Shown here: piece by piece, positions 25,111 through 33,424 of the stretch
Position numbering within the stretch: position 1 is the stretch's first letter
How the letters are laid out: each line of letters opens with the position of its first letter
From: Bacteroidales bacterium
GTDB lineage: Bacteria; Bacteroidota; Bacteroidia; Bacteroidales; P3
Assembly (NCBI GenBank): GCA_017545365.1
Contig: JAFWOP010000050.1
Span: 1-63,590 of the forward strand
Reading direction: 5' to 3'
DNA length: 63,590 nucleotides
The notes under the pieces: model-generated
What the model was told of the DNA's origin: nothing
Seen by the model: the letters and a program-made list of their open reading frames with translations, nothing else
Database searches by the model: none
Translations under genes and position numbers: made by a program

Positions 25111-25400
25111 AGATAAGGACGATTGAGGAATAAAGAGCGTTTGCACTGTTCACAGTTAAGCGTAACAATAAAAGAGTCTAAAGCTGCAATGAAGAACTGA
25201 ACCAACTCTTTGTGGATGTTGCGTACCAAGGCTTTCACTATCAGTCACTCCATAAAGATAATAAACACGCTTGACATTAAAAGACAAAGATTTGTCATTT
25301 TCAACAATCGTCAAATTATCCTTACGACCAATATGTTGACTATAACGTTCTATTATTGAGCAATCCGAGAAATAGGGAATCACTATACAAATTAATAATG
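25111..25400 (-). pseudogene. 5' part of decayed fdtA copy, other side of the IS
   Basis: Reading from about 25400 down, the minus strand encodes FSDCSIIERYSQHIGRKDNL, then TIVEN and VKRVYYLYGVTDSES, which parallels FDCSMVELDRHHSDRKGNLT and VKRLYYIYDVPGGES of the intact FdtA. The frame then shifts (after about 25230) and no start codon survives in register. The DNA continues across the IS into 23581-23735. Confidence 0.8.
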
Positions 25401-25977
25401 TTGTATAATTGCCAACTACCATTTTCTTAAGATAAGATAACCTAAACCAAAACAAATACTCTTTCAAAAGAAAACTGTCTCCGTGAAAGGTTTCGTCACC
25501 AAAGTTGCTTTTAATAAAGGAGGCTGTATTACTATTTCTTTTGAGTCGTTTAGTTTGTTAACATGAGGTTTTGTTTGCATAATAACATCTTAAGTAAAAC
25601 ATCTCCCATCTATATCCAGACAAATAGAGCCTAGGCTATGGGCATGTGTTGGTACAAGTTTTACCTCGACTTCCTACCATGTCTCCCCCCTAATTCCTCG
25701 ACGGTCATTTCCACCCTACACACTATATATTTAGTAGTCAAGATTGTCATAATAAGATAGAAAAAACATGACTTCTTAGCAAGTTTTTGTAAGCAGACTC
25801 CCGAGCAAATCACTCTTAGTTCTGGATAATGTCAACTAAAACATTCACACCCAATATGAGGTCAGTGTGGTCCTGTGCCAAATAATAGAATCAAGTACTA
25901 TGCCATTTTAATCTATATAAACTATCTCTCGCTCCAGCTTCTCTGAATTACTACTTTTCATAACTCACCCCCTTGTT
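25400..25977. other. Degenerate AT-rich stretch without a recognisable gene
   Basis: About 580 bases between the fdtA relic and the end of the intact fdtB. I see no reading frame with family features on either strand. It is probably more eroded sequence from the older fdt locus. Confidence 0.5.
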
Positions 25978-27132
25978 CTATTCAAACTTATTTACTAATC
26001 TGACCACCTCCATCACTTCTTCTATCGTGATACTTGGTCCAATTGGTAGACTCAATTCATGATTGGCAATGTATTCAGTTATAGGAAGACTCATTTCACT
26101 CCATTCCTTATAGCACTCTTGTTTATGAGGTGCAATCGGATAATGTATTACCGTTCCCACCCCGTTCTTTTCAAGATAATCATGTAACTCGTCACGCTTT
26201 TTACAGAGAATTGGGAAAAGATGATAGGCGTTCTGAGTATCCGGCAATCTGTTTGGCAGCGTAATCAGTGGGTTTTTGATGTTGTCGTAATAATAGTTTG
26301 CCACCATCTTACGATGGGCATTATCCTCCACCAAGTACTTCAACTTCACATCCAATACTGCGGCTTGAATCTCATCCAAACGACTATTGCGACCAGTATA
26401 CTTGAAGACATATTTCTTAGAAGAACCATAGTTAGCTAAAGTACGGATGGCTGTAGCTAGCTCGTCGTCGTTTGTAGTCACTGCTCCCCCGTCACCCAAG
26501 GCTCCAAGATTCTTTCCAGGATAGAAACTATGTCCAGACGCATCACCGATACTACCAGTCATTCTGAGTTGAGAGTTGAAAGTTGAGGGTTGAGAGTCAG
26601 TTGAAAGTTCAGAGTTGTGAGTTGGTGCGTAACAACCGTGAGCTTGAGCGTTGTCCTCAATGAGTTTGAGGTTGTTTTTTGTGCATAATGCACCAATCTT
26701 GTCCGTGTACGCATTGCGGCCATAGAGGTGAACAATGCAAATAGCCTTGGTTCTCGGTGTGATGTGCTCCTCAATCAAATCGTCATCAATTTCCAAAGTG
26801 TTCAACTTGGGCTCAACCAGAATTGGCTTTAATCCATTTTCAGTAATAGCAAGAATGGTGGCAATGTATGTGTTGGCGGGCACGATGACTTCGTCACCAG
26901 GCTCCATTACGCCCAATTCGATATAGGCACGGAAAATCCAAATCAATGCATCCAAACCATTTGCACAGCCAATGCAGTGTTTTGTACCAATAAACTTTGC
27001 ATAGTTCTCTTCAAATTGTCTGTTTTCCTCGCCTTGAAGGTACCAACCGCTATTGACCACTTTGGTAACGGCTGCATTAATTTCGTCACCATGCAGGGCG
27101 GTGACATCTTTTAGTGAAAGAAAGGGTATCAT
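25978..27132 (-). CDS. fdtB: dTDP-3-keto-6-deoxyhexose 3-aminotransferase (FdtB-like), with heptamer insertion
   Basis: A 384-residue DegT-family aminotransferase that would place the 3-amino group on the FdtA product. Seen: [47 protein letters not shown] and the PLP lysine at 207 in [15 protein letters not shown]. Between residues about 170 and 190 lies a foreign-looking run, [20 protein letters not shown], translated from TCAACTY heptamers; typical homologues and the decayed copy at 19877 lack it. It starts in a 4-base overlap with fdtC. The insert is about 16 residues before the PLP lysine, presumably in a surface loop; activity is unproven. Confidence 0.9.
   Translation of the reverse strand: MIPFLSLKDVTALHGDEINAAVTKVVNSGWYLQGEENRQFEENYAKFIGTKHCIGCANGLDALIWIFRAYIELGVMEPGDEVIVPANTYIATILAITENGLKPILVEPKLNTLEIDDDLIEEHITPRTKAICIVHLYGRNAYTDKIGALCTKNNLKLIEDNAQAHGCYAPTHNSELSTDSQPSTFNSQLRMTGSIGDASGHSFYPGKNLGALGDGGAVTTNDDELATAIRTLANYGSSKKYVFKYTGRNSRLDEIQAAVLDVKLKYLVEDNAHRKMVANYYYDNIKNPLITLPNRLPDTQNAYHLFPILCKKRDELHDYLEKNGVGTVIHYPIAPHKQECYKEWSEMSLPITEYIANHELSLPIGPSITIEEVMEVVRLVNKFE
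26565..26628. repeat. Heptamer repeat tract inside fdtB
   Basis: On the coding strand the units are CCAACTC, ACAACTC, TGAACTT, TCAACTG, a 4-base slip ACTC, TCAACCC, TCAACTT, TCAACTC, TCAACTC. The net gain over the decayed fdtB copy is 51 bases (17 codons), so the frame is kept. The same TCAACTY/AGTTGAG family forms the tracts at 1974-2143 and 2358-2400. Confidence 0.85.
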
Positions 27133-27911
27133 TGTTTTTTATTAATAATCCATTGTTCATAGCCAATACCTTGCCATGGCATATTCCTTTCAAATCTCAA
27201 TGGCCAAGGATAATGAGCTTCACCTGTTTCTCGGTCTTTTATCTCACGCACATCCTTAACCACTTTTGCTGGAGACCCAACGGCCAATTGATAATCCAGA
27301 ACATCTTTAGTTACAGAACTACCTGCTCCTATAAGACAATGTTTTCCTATTTTCACGCCTGGCAACAATACGCTTCCTGTAGCTATTTGCGAAAAGTCAC
27401 CCACCACAGGACCCATACAGATTTCACTTGGTGGGGTGGGGTCGTTAGTAAATACTACATAGGGATAAACAAACACGAAGTCGCCCAACCTTGAATGCAT
27501 ACCTATATGCACATTGCTATGAAGACGGCAATAATCGCCAAACTGTGAATAACCCTGGATATCGTCTAGTGTACCAAGACTACAATGAGAGCCAAACACT
27601 GTGTTTTCACGAACCGTTACTCGGTGGCCTGTCTGAAAATGGTCCCCCATAGTATTCCCTGCATAAATAATCGTATGACTGCGAATAAGTGAGTCGGGAC
27701 CAATAATAGTCTTTGGGTTCTCATAGAGGTCGCCTTCGCAATAATATGCATTCAGAGGTTCGCCTATTACACAATCATTACAGATGATGGTATTGTCTCC
27801 AATTTCCACATTGTCATAGATAAGAGTGTTATTGCCTATCTTTACATTGTTTCCTATCTTGGCTGTTGGACTAACAACTACTCCTATGCCCGAGAATTTA
27901 TTTAATTTCAT
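27129..27911 (-). CDS. fdtC: Hexapeptide-repeat sugar N-acetyltransferase (FdtC-like)
   Basis: A 260-residue left-handed beta-helix acyltransferase. The first ~60 residues are clear hexapeptide repeats ([22 protein letters not shown]), continuing through [20 protein letters not shown] and [20 protein letters not shown]. In the context of rmlA, rmlB, FdtA and FdtB it should acetylate the 3-amino group of dTDP-3-amino-3,6-dideoxyhexose to give dTDP-Fuc3NAc or Qui3NAc. It overlaps fdtA and fdtB by 4 bases each. An extra C-terminal tail with a tryptophan and proline-rich end ([16 protein letters not shown]) fits membrane-near or subunit contacts. Confidence 0.88.
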   Translation of the reverse strand: MKLNKFSGIGVVVSPTAKIGNNVKIGNNTLIYDNVEIGDNTIICNDCVIGEPLNAYYCEGDLYENPKTIIGPDSLIRSHTIIYAGNTMGDHFQTGHRVTVRENTVFGSHCSLGTLDDIQGYSQFGDYCRLHSNVHIGMHSRLGDFVFVYPYVVFTNDPTPPSEICMGPVVGDFSQIATGSVLLPGVKIGKHCLIGAGSSVTKDVLDYQLAVGSPAKVVKDVREIKDRETGEAHYPWPLRFERNMPWQGIGYEQWIINKKQ

Positions 27912-28327
27912 TCGTTTCTGAATTTTAAGAATTCTTGGTAATCGCGAATATAATCATTTGCCAAATAAACATCCGAAGCCAACACCATGCAAACAGCTCC
28001 GGATGAAAAATCTTCCAAATCACGCCACAGGCCTGGTTTTACATATAGACCTTGGTAGGGCCTATTAAGAAAAAACGTTCGTTTCACATTTCCATCATCT
28101 AACGTTACTTTAAACGACCCTGATGCAGCAACGATTAGCTGGCTAAGTTCCTTATGGGCATGAGCACCACGACTTTCTCCACCTGGTACATCATAGATAT
28201 AGTACAGTCGCTTTACTTCAAACGGAAGGGTAACGCCATTTTCAACTACAGTAAGGTTACCTTTACGATCACTATGATGACGATCAAGCTCCACCATAGA
28301 GCAATCAAAAACACTATATTTTTCCAT
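27908..28327 (-). CDS. fdtA: FdtA/QdtA-type dTDP-4-keto-6-deoxyglucose 3,4-ketoisomerase (copy 1)
   Basis: A 139-residue small cupin (WxcM-like). RGNLTVVEN-type start, YYIYDVPGGESRGAHAHKELSQ (active-site His residues), GSFKVTLDD and LYVKPGLWRDLEDFS are the family signatures. It converts dTDP-4-keto-6-deoxyglucose to the 3-keto isomer, with C4 configuration depending on subtype. It overlaps copy 2 by 14 bases and fdtC by 4. Whether it is the galacto (FdtA) or gluco (QdtA) type cannot be decided here. The decayed copy split by the IS is closest to this one. Confidence 0.9.
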   Translation of the reverse strand: MEKYSVFDCSMVELDRHHSDRKGNLTVVENGVTLPFEVKRLYYIYDVPGGESRGAHAHKELSQLIVAASGSFKVTLDDGNVKRTFFLNRPYQGLYVKPGLWRDLEDFSSGAVCMVLASDVYLANDYIRDYQEFLKFRNE

Positions 28328-28733
28328 CCTTCTTCAGTTTAAAAAAAGCATCGTATTCTCGAATGTAATCATTTTCGTCGTAATGATGAGAGCCGAACTC
28401 TAAAGCCAACGAATTGGTGGAAAAATTGTTCATGGTGCGCCAAAGACCTGCAGGTACATAAAGACCGTAGTAAGAACGATTAAGTGTGAAAGTTTTCATT
28501 CTTTCACCATCATCAACCACAACATCAAAGGAGCCAGATAGGGCAATAATAAATTCTTTGTTTTCACGATAGGCGTGCCCCCCACGGCTTTCTCCTCCAG
28601 GAACATCATAAATCCAATAGGTTCGTTTTATTTCAAACGGAATTTGTTTATAATTCTCTGCAAAAGAAAGATTTCCTCGGGCATCGAGAAACTTCGGCAG
28701 TTCTATTATCTTTGCGTCATCAATTGTTGCCAT
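28314..28733 (-). CDS. FdtA/QdtA-type 3,4-ketoisomerase (copy 2)
   Basis: A 139-residue WxcM-like cupin next to and clearly related to copy 1: RGNLSFAENYKQIPFEIKRT, YWIYDVPGGESRGGHAYREN, GSFDVVVDD and LYVPAGLWRTMNNFSTNS. Where copy 1 has AHAHKE, this one has GHAYRE, so one of the two expected active-site histidines is Tyr. It may have different C4 stereochemistry, form a heteromer, or have lost activity; the first is my preference but unproven. It starts 11 bases after rmlA. Confidence 0.88.
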   Translation of the reverse strand: MATIDDAKIIELPKFLDARGNLSFAENYKQIPFEIKRTYWIYDVPGGESRGGHAYRENKEFIIALSGSFDVVVDDGERMKTFTLNRSYYGLYVPAGLWRTMNNFSTNSLALEFGSHHYDENDYIREYDAFFKLKKDGKI

Positions 28734-28744
28734 GGCATCTTTAT

Positions 28745-29659
28745 TTAAACGTGTGTCAAAGTACCACTATTCACATCTTCTTTCATCTCATCAATGACTT
28801 TAAGCAAATATTGCCCATACTGATTCTTCAGCATCGGTTGAGCTAATTCCCGCATTTTCTCTTCTGAAATCCATCCATTGCGATAGGCTATCCCTTCAAG
28901 ACAGGCAACCTTCAGGCCTTGACGTTTCTCAATAACCTCAACAAAAGTGGATGCCTCCGACAAAGAATCGTGTGTGCCAGTATCCAACCATGCAAAGCCA
29001 CGACCAAAGACTTGTACTTTCAGTTCTCCATCCTTCAAGAATTCTTGGTTCACTGTCGTTATTTCTAACTCTCCCCGAGCGGAGGGTTTGATATGCTTCG
29101 CCACATCAACCACTTTGTTTGGATAGAAATACAAACCAACTACAGCATAATTGCTCTTAGGCTCTTTGGGTTTTTCCTCAATACTCAGGCAATTACCCTC
29201 CTTATCAAACTCAGCCACGCCATAACGTTCAGGATCGCTTACCCAATAGCCAAAAACCGTAGCTTTTTTATTTTCTTCCGCATCCTTCACTGCATTACGA
29301 AGCAAGGTGGTGAAACCTGAACCGTAAAAGATATTGTCACCTAACACAAGACACGCACTGTCATAGCCAATGAATCTCTCTCCTATGATAAAAGCTTGTG
29401 CAAGTCCGTCAGGACTGGGCTGCTCTGCATATTCGAAATGTACACCGTAATCAGATCCATCACCCAACAACCGCTTGAAACCAGGCAAATCGTAAGGAGT
29501 AGAAATAATTAAGATCTCACGAATACCTGCTAACATCAAAGCCGAAATGGGGTAATAAACCATCGGCTTGTCGTAGATAGGCAATAGTTGTTTGCTAACA
29601 CCCTTGGTAATAGGATATAATCTGGTTCCGGAACCTCCAGCAAGTACAATTCCTTTCAT
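28745..29659 (-). CDS. rmlA: Glucose-1-phosphate thymidylyltransferase
   Basis: A 304-residue nucleotidyltransferase making dTDP-glucose from glucose-1-phosphate and d[30 protein letters not shown] is the textbook N-terminal motif, with [24 protein letters not shown] and [12 protein letters not shown] following. Full length and intact. It feeds RmlB 12 bases upstream on the transcript and so the whole fdt branch. No rmlC or rmlD is present, so dTDP-rhamnose is not the product here. Confidence 0.97.
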   Translation of the reverse strand: MKGIVLAGGSGTRLYPITKGVSKQLLPIYDKPMVYYPISALMLAGIREILIISTPYDLPGFKRLLGDGSDYGVHFEYAEQPSPDGLAQAFIIGERFIGYDSACLVLGDNIFYGSGFTTLLRNAVKDAEENKKATVFGYWVSDPERYGVAEFDKEGNCLSIEEKPKEPKSNYAVVGLYFYPNKVVDVAKHIKPSARGELEITTVNQEFLKDGELKVQVFGRGFAWLDTGTHDSLSEASTFVEVIEKRQGLKVACLEGIAYRNGWISEEKMRELAQPMLKNQYGQYLLKVIDEMKEDVNSGTLTHV

Positions 29660-29671
29660 AAGTAACTCTAT

Positions 29672-30805
29672 TTATCTATTGTTATACATATCCTCATAAT
29701 ACTTCATATAGTCACCACAGGTGATATTATCCATCCATTCTTGGTTGTCCAAATACCATCGAACGGTCTTTTCTAAACCCTCTTCAAACTGAAGACTCGG
29801 TTCCCAACCTAATTCTTTTTGAAGTTTCGTAGAGTCGATAGCATAGCGCATATCATGACCCGCACGGTCAGTGACATAAGTGATTAGATTCATATCCTCA
29901 CCTTCCTCTCGTTCTAAGAGGCGGTCAACGGTACTGATGAGCAATTTGATGATATCAATATTCTTCCACTCGTTAAAACCGCCGATATTATAGGTTTCTG
30001 CAACTTTTCCTTCGTGGAAAATTAAGTCGATGGCTCTTGCGTGATCTTCCACATAGAGCCAGTCGCGCACATTCTCACCTTTACCATACACGGGCAATGG
30101 TTTGCGATGACGTATATTATTAATAAAGAGCGGTATCAACTTCTCTGGAAACTGGTATGGGCCATAGTTGTTGGAGCAATTAGTCACTATAGTGGGAAGG
30201 CCGTATGTGTCATGGAATGCCCTCACAAAATGGTCGCTACTGGCTTTGGCTGCACTATAGGGACTATGGGGCTGGTATTTCAAATCCTCTGTAAAAAACT
30301 TCTCACCATATGCCAAGTGATGCTTGCCAGAAGATGCCTTTGTAGTGAACGGTGGTTCTATGCCTTCTGGACGAGTCATTTCCAAAGCTCCATATACCTC
30401 ATCTGTACTGATATGGTAAAAACGTTTGCCTTCGAACTTTTCTGGCAAACTTTCCCAATATAACTTTGCGGCTTGCAGCAATGACAATGTTCCCATCACA
30501 TTGGTCTGAGCAAAAGTGAAGGGGTCTTTAATGGAACGGTCCACATGACTTTCGGCAGCGAGGTGGATGATACCATCGACATTTTCGTCCTGCAGCAGTT
30601 TATAAACCCCTTCAAAATCGCAAATATCCATCTTGAAGAATCTGTAATTAGACATATTCTCTATGTCTTTTAGATTCGCAAGATTTCCTGCATAAGTCAA
30701 CTTGTCAAGATTGATAACCCTATAATTCGGATATTTGTTCACGAATAGTCGAACCACATGACTGCCAATGAAACCAGCGCCTCCTGTAATAACAATAGTC
30801 TTCAT
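29672..30805 (-). CDS. rmlB: dTDP-glucose 4,6-dehydratase
   Basis: A 377-residue extended SDR. Start chosen at the ATG at 30805 (MKTIVITGGAGFIGSHVVRL), since the Rossmann motif follows immediately. HLAAESHVDRSI, HISTDEVYG, the YxxxK pair in SPYSAAKASSDH and NNYGPYQFPEKLIPL are all present. Produces dTDP-4-keto-6-deoxyglucose, the substrate of the two FdtA-type isomerases. An insertion around residues 150-180 (LEMTRPEGIEPPFTTKASSG) compared with short RmlB forms is common in Bacteroidetes. Confidence 0.97.
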   Translation of the reverse strand: MKTIVITGGAGFIGSHVVRLFVNKYPNYRVINLDKLTYAGNLANLKDIENMSNYRFFKMDICDFEGVYKLLQDENVDGIIHLAAESHVDRSIKDPFTFAQTNVMGTLSLLQAAKLYWESLPEKFEGKRFYHISTDEVYGALEMTRPEGIEPPFTTKASSGKHHLAYGEKFFTEDLKYQPHSPYSAAKASSDHFVRAFHDTYGLPTIVTNCSNNYGPYQFPEKLIPLFINNIRHRKPLPVYGKGENVRDWLYVEDHARAIDLIFHEGKVAETYNIGGFNEWKNIDIIKLLISTVDRLLEREEGEDMNLITYVTDRAGHDMRYAIDSTKLQKELGWEPSLQFEEGLEKTVRWYLDNQEWMDNITCGDYMKYYEDMYNNR

Positions 30806-30910
30806 ACTATAATCCAATTAAAATAAAACAGAAACAGCTTATTAGATTGAATTCTCAATCCACAAAGCAATCTATCAACATTCGGTTAATACTTTCACCA
30901 AAGATTGTTT

Positions 30911-32116
30911 TTACTCCAATATTATTGAGACCAGAACATCAATACGGCTTATGACCGCTTCCATTTCCTGTCGTGTGTTAGTCCTTAGAAACAACGTTCC
31001 AAGTGAGGTATTGGCTCCAGTGAAAGGAACTATCTTGTCTCCTTTTACTACGCTATAACCTTCATTCTTCACATAAGAATGCTTGAAGTGAGGTTCAAGC
31101 TCAATATCTTTTAAAATTCCTTCTTTATTTGAATGCAGGATATAATTGCACCATACTCCATCATATACAGGCGATGATAATCCTTCAACCTGCTCCCCCA
31201 TCACTTGCCTTACCTCATTACCAATCAAATCTTGTCCGGTAGCTACTGATTGTAACTCCGCGATACGGTTGCCGCCACCACGGGGTGATACTTCCATCAG
31301 ATAGGTCTTTCCATTGGAACAGAGCCGACTTTCCACATTAAATAGACCTGACCTTATATCAAGAAGTGTAATCAGTCGCTGGAGCTCTTCTGTCAACTCT
31401 TTTTGTGCCCCATGGGGCATTGATGAGGGCCAGATTTCAATTGCAGGGGTGAAAGGATTAGCAGCATTTCTGTCGAACAACTGGTCAGAAAAAGCCGTAT
31501 GCACCAACTGTCCATCTACAACAAACACATCTGCACTGGACTGATAACCCACTATATCCAGATACTCCTCTATAATAAACCGCTTAGAAATGGATGAATC
31601 AAGTGCTTTCTCAATAGAAGGTTTCAAATCTTCTTTCTTATCAACCCTTGTCACGCCTTTGCTGCCTGCGGAATCCACTGGTTTTACAATTACTGGCCAT
31701 CTGAAAGCATCAGACTCTTTTATCGCATCGTCTATATAATCATAACCTTTTGCCTTGGGGCAGTTAAAGCCATGCTCGGAAAGAAATGACCGAAAAAGTG
31801 ACTTTTCTTGAAGGACGCACGCAGCTTTATATGAACACTGAAAAGGTAATCCCATTTTCTCTGCCACATAGGCGGCACTCACTACACCCGGATCCACGCC
31901 GAATGACATGATGCCATCAATCTGTTTTCCTTTTGCCACCAACAAGACTGCCTCCTTGTCAATGATACTTACATTGACATATTCATCACTGAATTTATGT
32001 GCAATATTATTGGGTAGATAGTCTGCTGTAATGACATAATATCCCGATTCATGTGCAGACTTGATAACTGGTAGTAGGTAACGAATCCCCCCAAGAAGCA
32101 TTAATTTTTTTTTCAT
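30911..32116 (-). CDS. ATP-grasp ligase-like protein
   Basis: A 402-residue ATP-grasp protein: preATP-grasp domain (KKKLMLLGGIRYLLPVIKSA), lid and ATP site (WPVIVKPVDSAGSKGVTRV), IEEYLDIVGYQSSADVF, and the metal-binding MEVSPRGGGNRIAE. The ATG at 32116 is used because the apparent upstream start codon is TTG. It is related in design to the protein at 13988-15214 but clearly distinct. It probably links a carboxylic acid to an amine, perhaps on the dTDP-amino sugar produced downstream, or makes a dipeptide; substrate unknown. Confidence 0.85.
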   Translation of the reverse strand: MKKKLMLLGGIRYLLPVIKSAHESGYYVITADYLPNNIAHKFSDEYVNVSIIDKEAVLLVAKGKQIDGIMSFGVDPGVVSAAYVAEKMGLPFQCSYKAACVLQEKSLFRSFLSEHGFNCPKAKGYDYIDDAIKESDAFRWPVIVKPVDSAGSKGVTRVDKKEDLKPSIEKALDSSISKRFIIEEYLDIVGYQSSADVFVVDGQLVHTAFSDQLFDRNAANPFTPAIEIWPSSMPHGAQKELTEELQRLITLLDIRSGLFNVESRLCSNGKTYLMEVSPRGGGNRIAELQSVATGQDLIGNEVRQVMGEQVEGLSSPVYDGVWCNYILHSNKEGILKDIELEPHFKHSYVKNEGYSVVKGDKIVPFTGANTSLGTLFLRTNTRQEMEAVISRIDVLVSIILE

Positions 32117-32168
32117 GAACAAGGATTTGAATTTGGGGTAAAAGGTTAGATATAGCTGAACGAAATAA

Positions 32169-33098
32169 TTAATAATTTCTCCATATTGTCGTATTAGCTC
32201 TAATCAGATTACGGATTGAGGCAGTCAATCCAAAACCAAAAGCAACATATTTTGGCCAGTTTTCATCTACTGTGGCACGACGTTTCTTTAACTTATTCGG
32301 TTCAATATAGACAATGTCGTTGGGTTGTAGGTAATATACCTCAGAATTGAAAATGGTCTTCTTTGTCAAGTCAATCATAATAGGTGTAGCCACACCCTTT
32401 TTACTTCGTACCACGGTGATGTTCTCCCTTTGCCCATAGATGGTTAGGTCGCCACACATGGCAAGGGCTTCCAAGATGGTAAGACGTTCGCCAGTGATAT
32501 GCAACTCCCTAGGACGATTCACCTCTCCAACAACCGAGACTCGGAAATTCATCGGGCTCACTGTAACTACAGGATCATTCAGATAGCCATCCGATATGAG
32601 GCGTTGTTCAATCAAATGTGCTAAGGAGTCATAGGCAATTCCTGCCACCAGCATCTTACCCAGGACTGGAAAAATAATGGTTCCTGCTTCATCTACCAAA
32701 TAGCCCGGAACTGACTTGGACACGGAACGGTAGTTAATTTTGGCGACCTCTTGAACTTGCACCTGGCCAACCCCTCTAGATGAAGTAGGAGTACTCTGTC
32801 GGTTTATTTCAGCTGCATAAGTATGCGTTTCCTGATTGAATGGGATGACGCTCTCTGGAGTCTGGCTATAGACATAAATGTAGAGCTGGTCACCCGGATG
32901 GATGGTAGAAACATAATCGGTCAAAATAGCCTGAGCACTATCACGCTCGGCGTCGGAGATATAAGCCAACTCTTGATTGCTTCTACAAGAGGACAACAGT
33001 AGTGATACGAAGGCACATAACACTAGGGCACAATTCACAAATATATGCTTTTTTTGTGAAGTCAGCTCGCTACAGATAAATAATGTTGTCGCACCCAT
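32169..33098 (-). CDS. Outer-membrane polysaccharide export lipoprotein (Wza-like)
   Basis: A polysaccharide biosynthesis/export (Poly_export/SLBB) protein, about 309 residues from the ATG at 33098. A lipoprotein signal is visible: KKHIF, a hydrophobic stretch and the lipobox LLLSSC. Then IHPGDQLYIYVYSQTPE, GYLVDEAGTIIFPVLGKMLVAG and an SLBB domain (FRVSVVGEVNRPRELHITGERLTILEALAMCGDL). Possible earlier starts at 33125 and 33158 would put 9-20 residues before an already sufficient signal peptide. It forms the outer-membrane exit channel. No Wzc-type tyrosine kinase/co-polymerase gene is found in the window. Confidence 0.9.
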   Translation of the reverse strand: MGATTLFICSELTSQKKHIFVNCALVLCAFVSLLLSSCRSNQELAYISDAERDSAQAILTDYVSTIHPGDQLYIYVYSQTPESVIPFNQETHTYAAEINRQSTPTSSRGVGQVQVQEVAKINYRSVSKSVPGYLVDEAGTIIFPVLGKMLVAGIAYDSLAHLIEQRLISDGYLNDPVVTVSPMNFRVSVVGEVNRPRELHITGERLTILEALAMCGDLTIYGQRENITVVRSKKGVATPIMIDLTKKTIFNSEVYYLQPNDIVYIEPNKLKKRRATVDENWPKYVAFGFGLTASIRNLIRANTTIWRNY

Positions 33099-33424
33099 AA
33101 AATGCCCCCTCAAAATTCGATTCATTAATCTAATTAATTTGTTTTGGCACAAATACAAATATCGTTGTAAATGCCATATATATCAGCATTACAACCATTT
33201 ATAAGGAAACCATCGGGGAGTACTCCCCGCCAATTCCAAATACAAAGATATGACTATTTCTTGATATAAACAAGAGCTATTTTATCTTTTAACTTATCGG
33301 ACCTTATTTGAAGCCCGCTTTCTTTCCACTGCTGGCTCATTCCGAAGACAGGGTTTCAAAACGAAGGCACCGCGGAGGCAGAGCGTGGAAACAATGCCAC
33401 AGAAGAGCCGCCCACGCGTCCTAC
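33099..33424. other. Gap between the two halves of the locus
   Basis: About 325 bases separating wza from the GT4 gene upstream. It holds a 16-base palindrome (33214-33229) and, on the minus strand, GATATTTG (complement of 33156-33163), one mismatch from the -7 consensus, which could serve wza. The part 33300-33420 is GC-richer, without a supported gene. The position suggests the boundary of two transcription units. Confidence 0.5.
33214..33229. terminator. Palindrome, possible terminator
   Basis: CGGGGAGTACTCCCCG is a perfect 16-base palindrome (6-bp GC-rich stem around a GTAC loop) about 195 bases beyond the end of the GT4 gene on the minus strand. There is only a modest T-rich stretch after it, so function is uncertain; a protein-binding site is an alternative. 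Confidence 0.4.
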
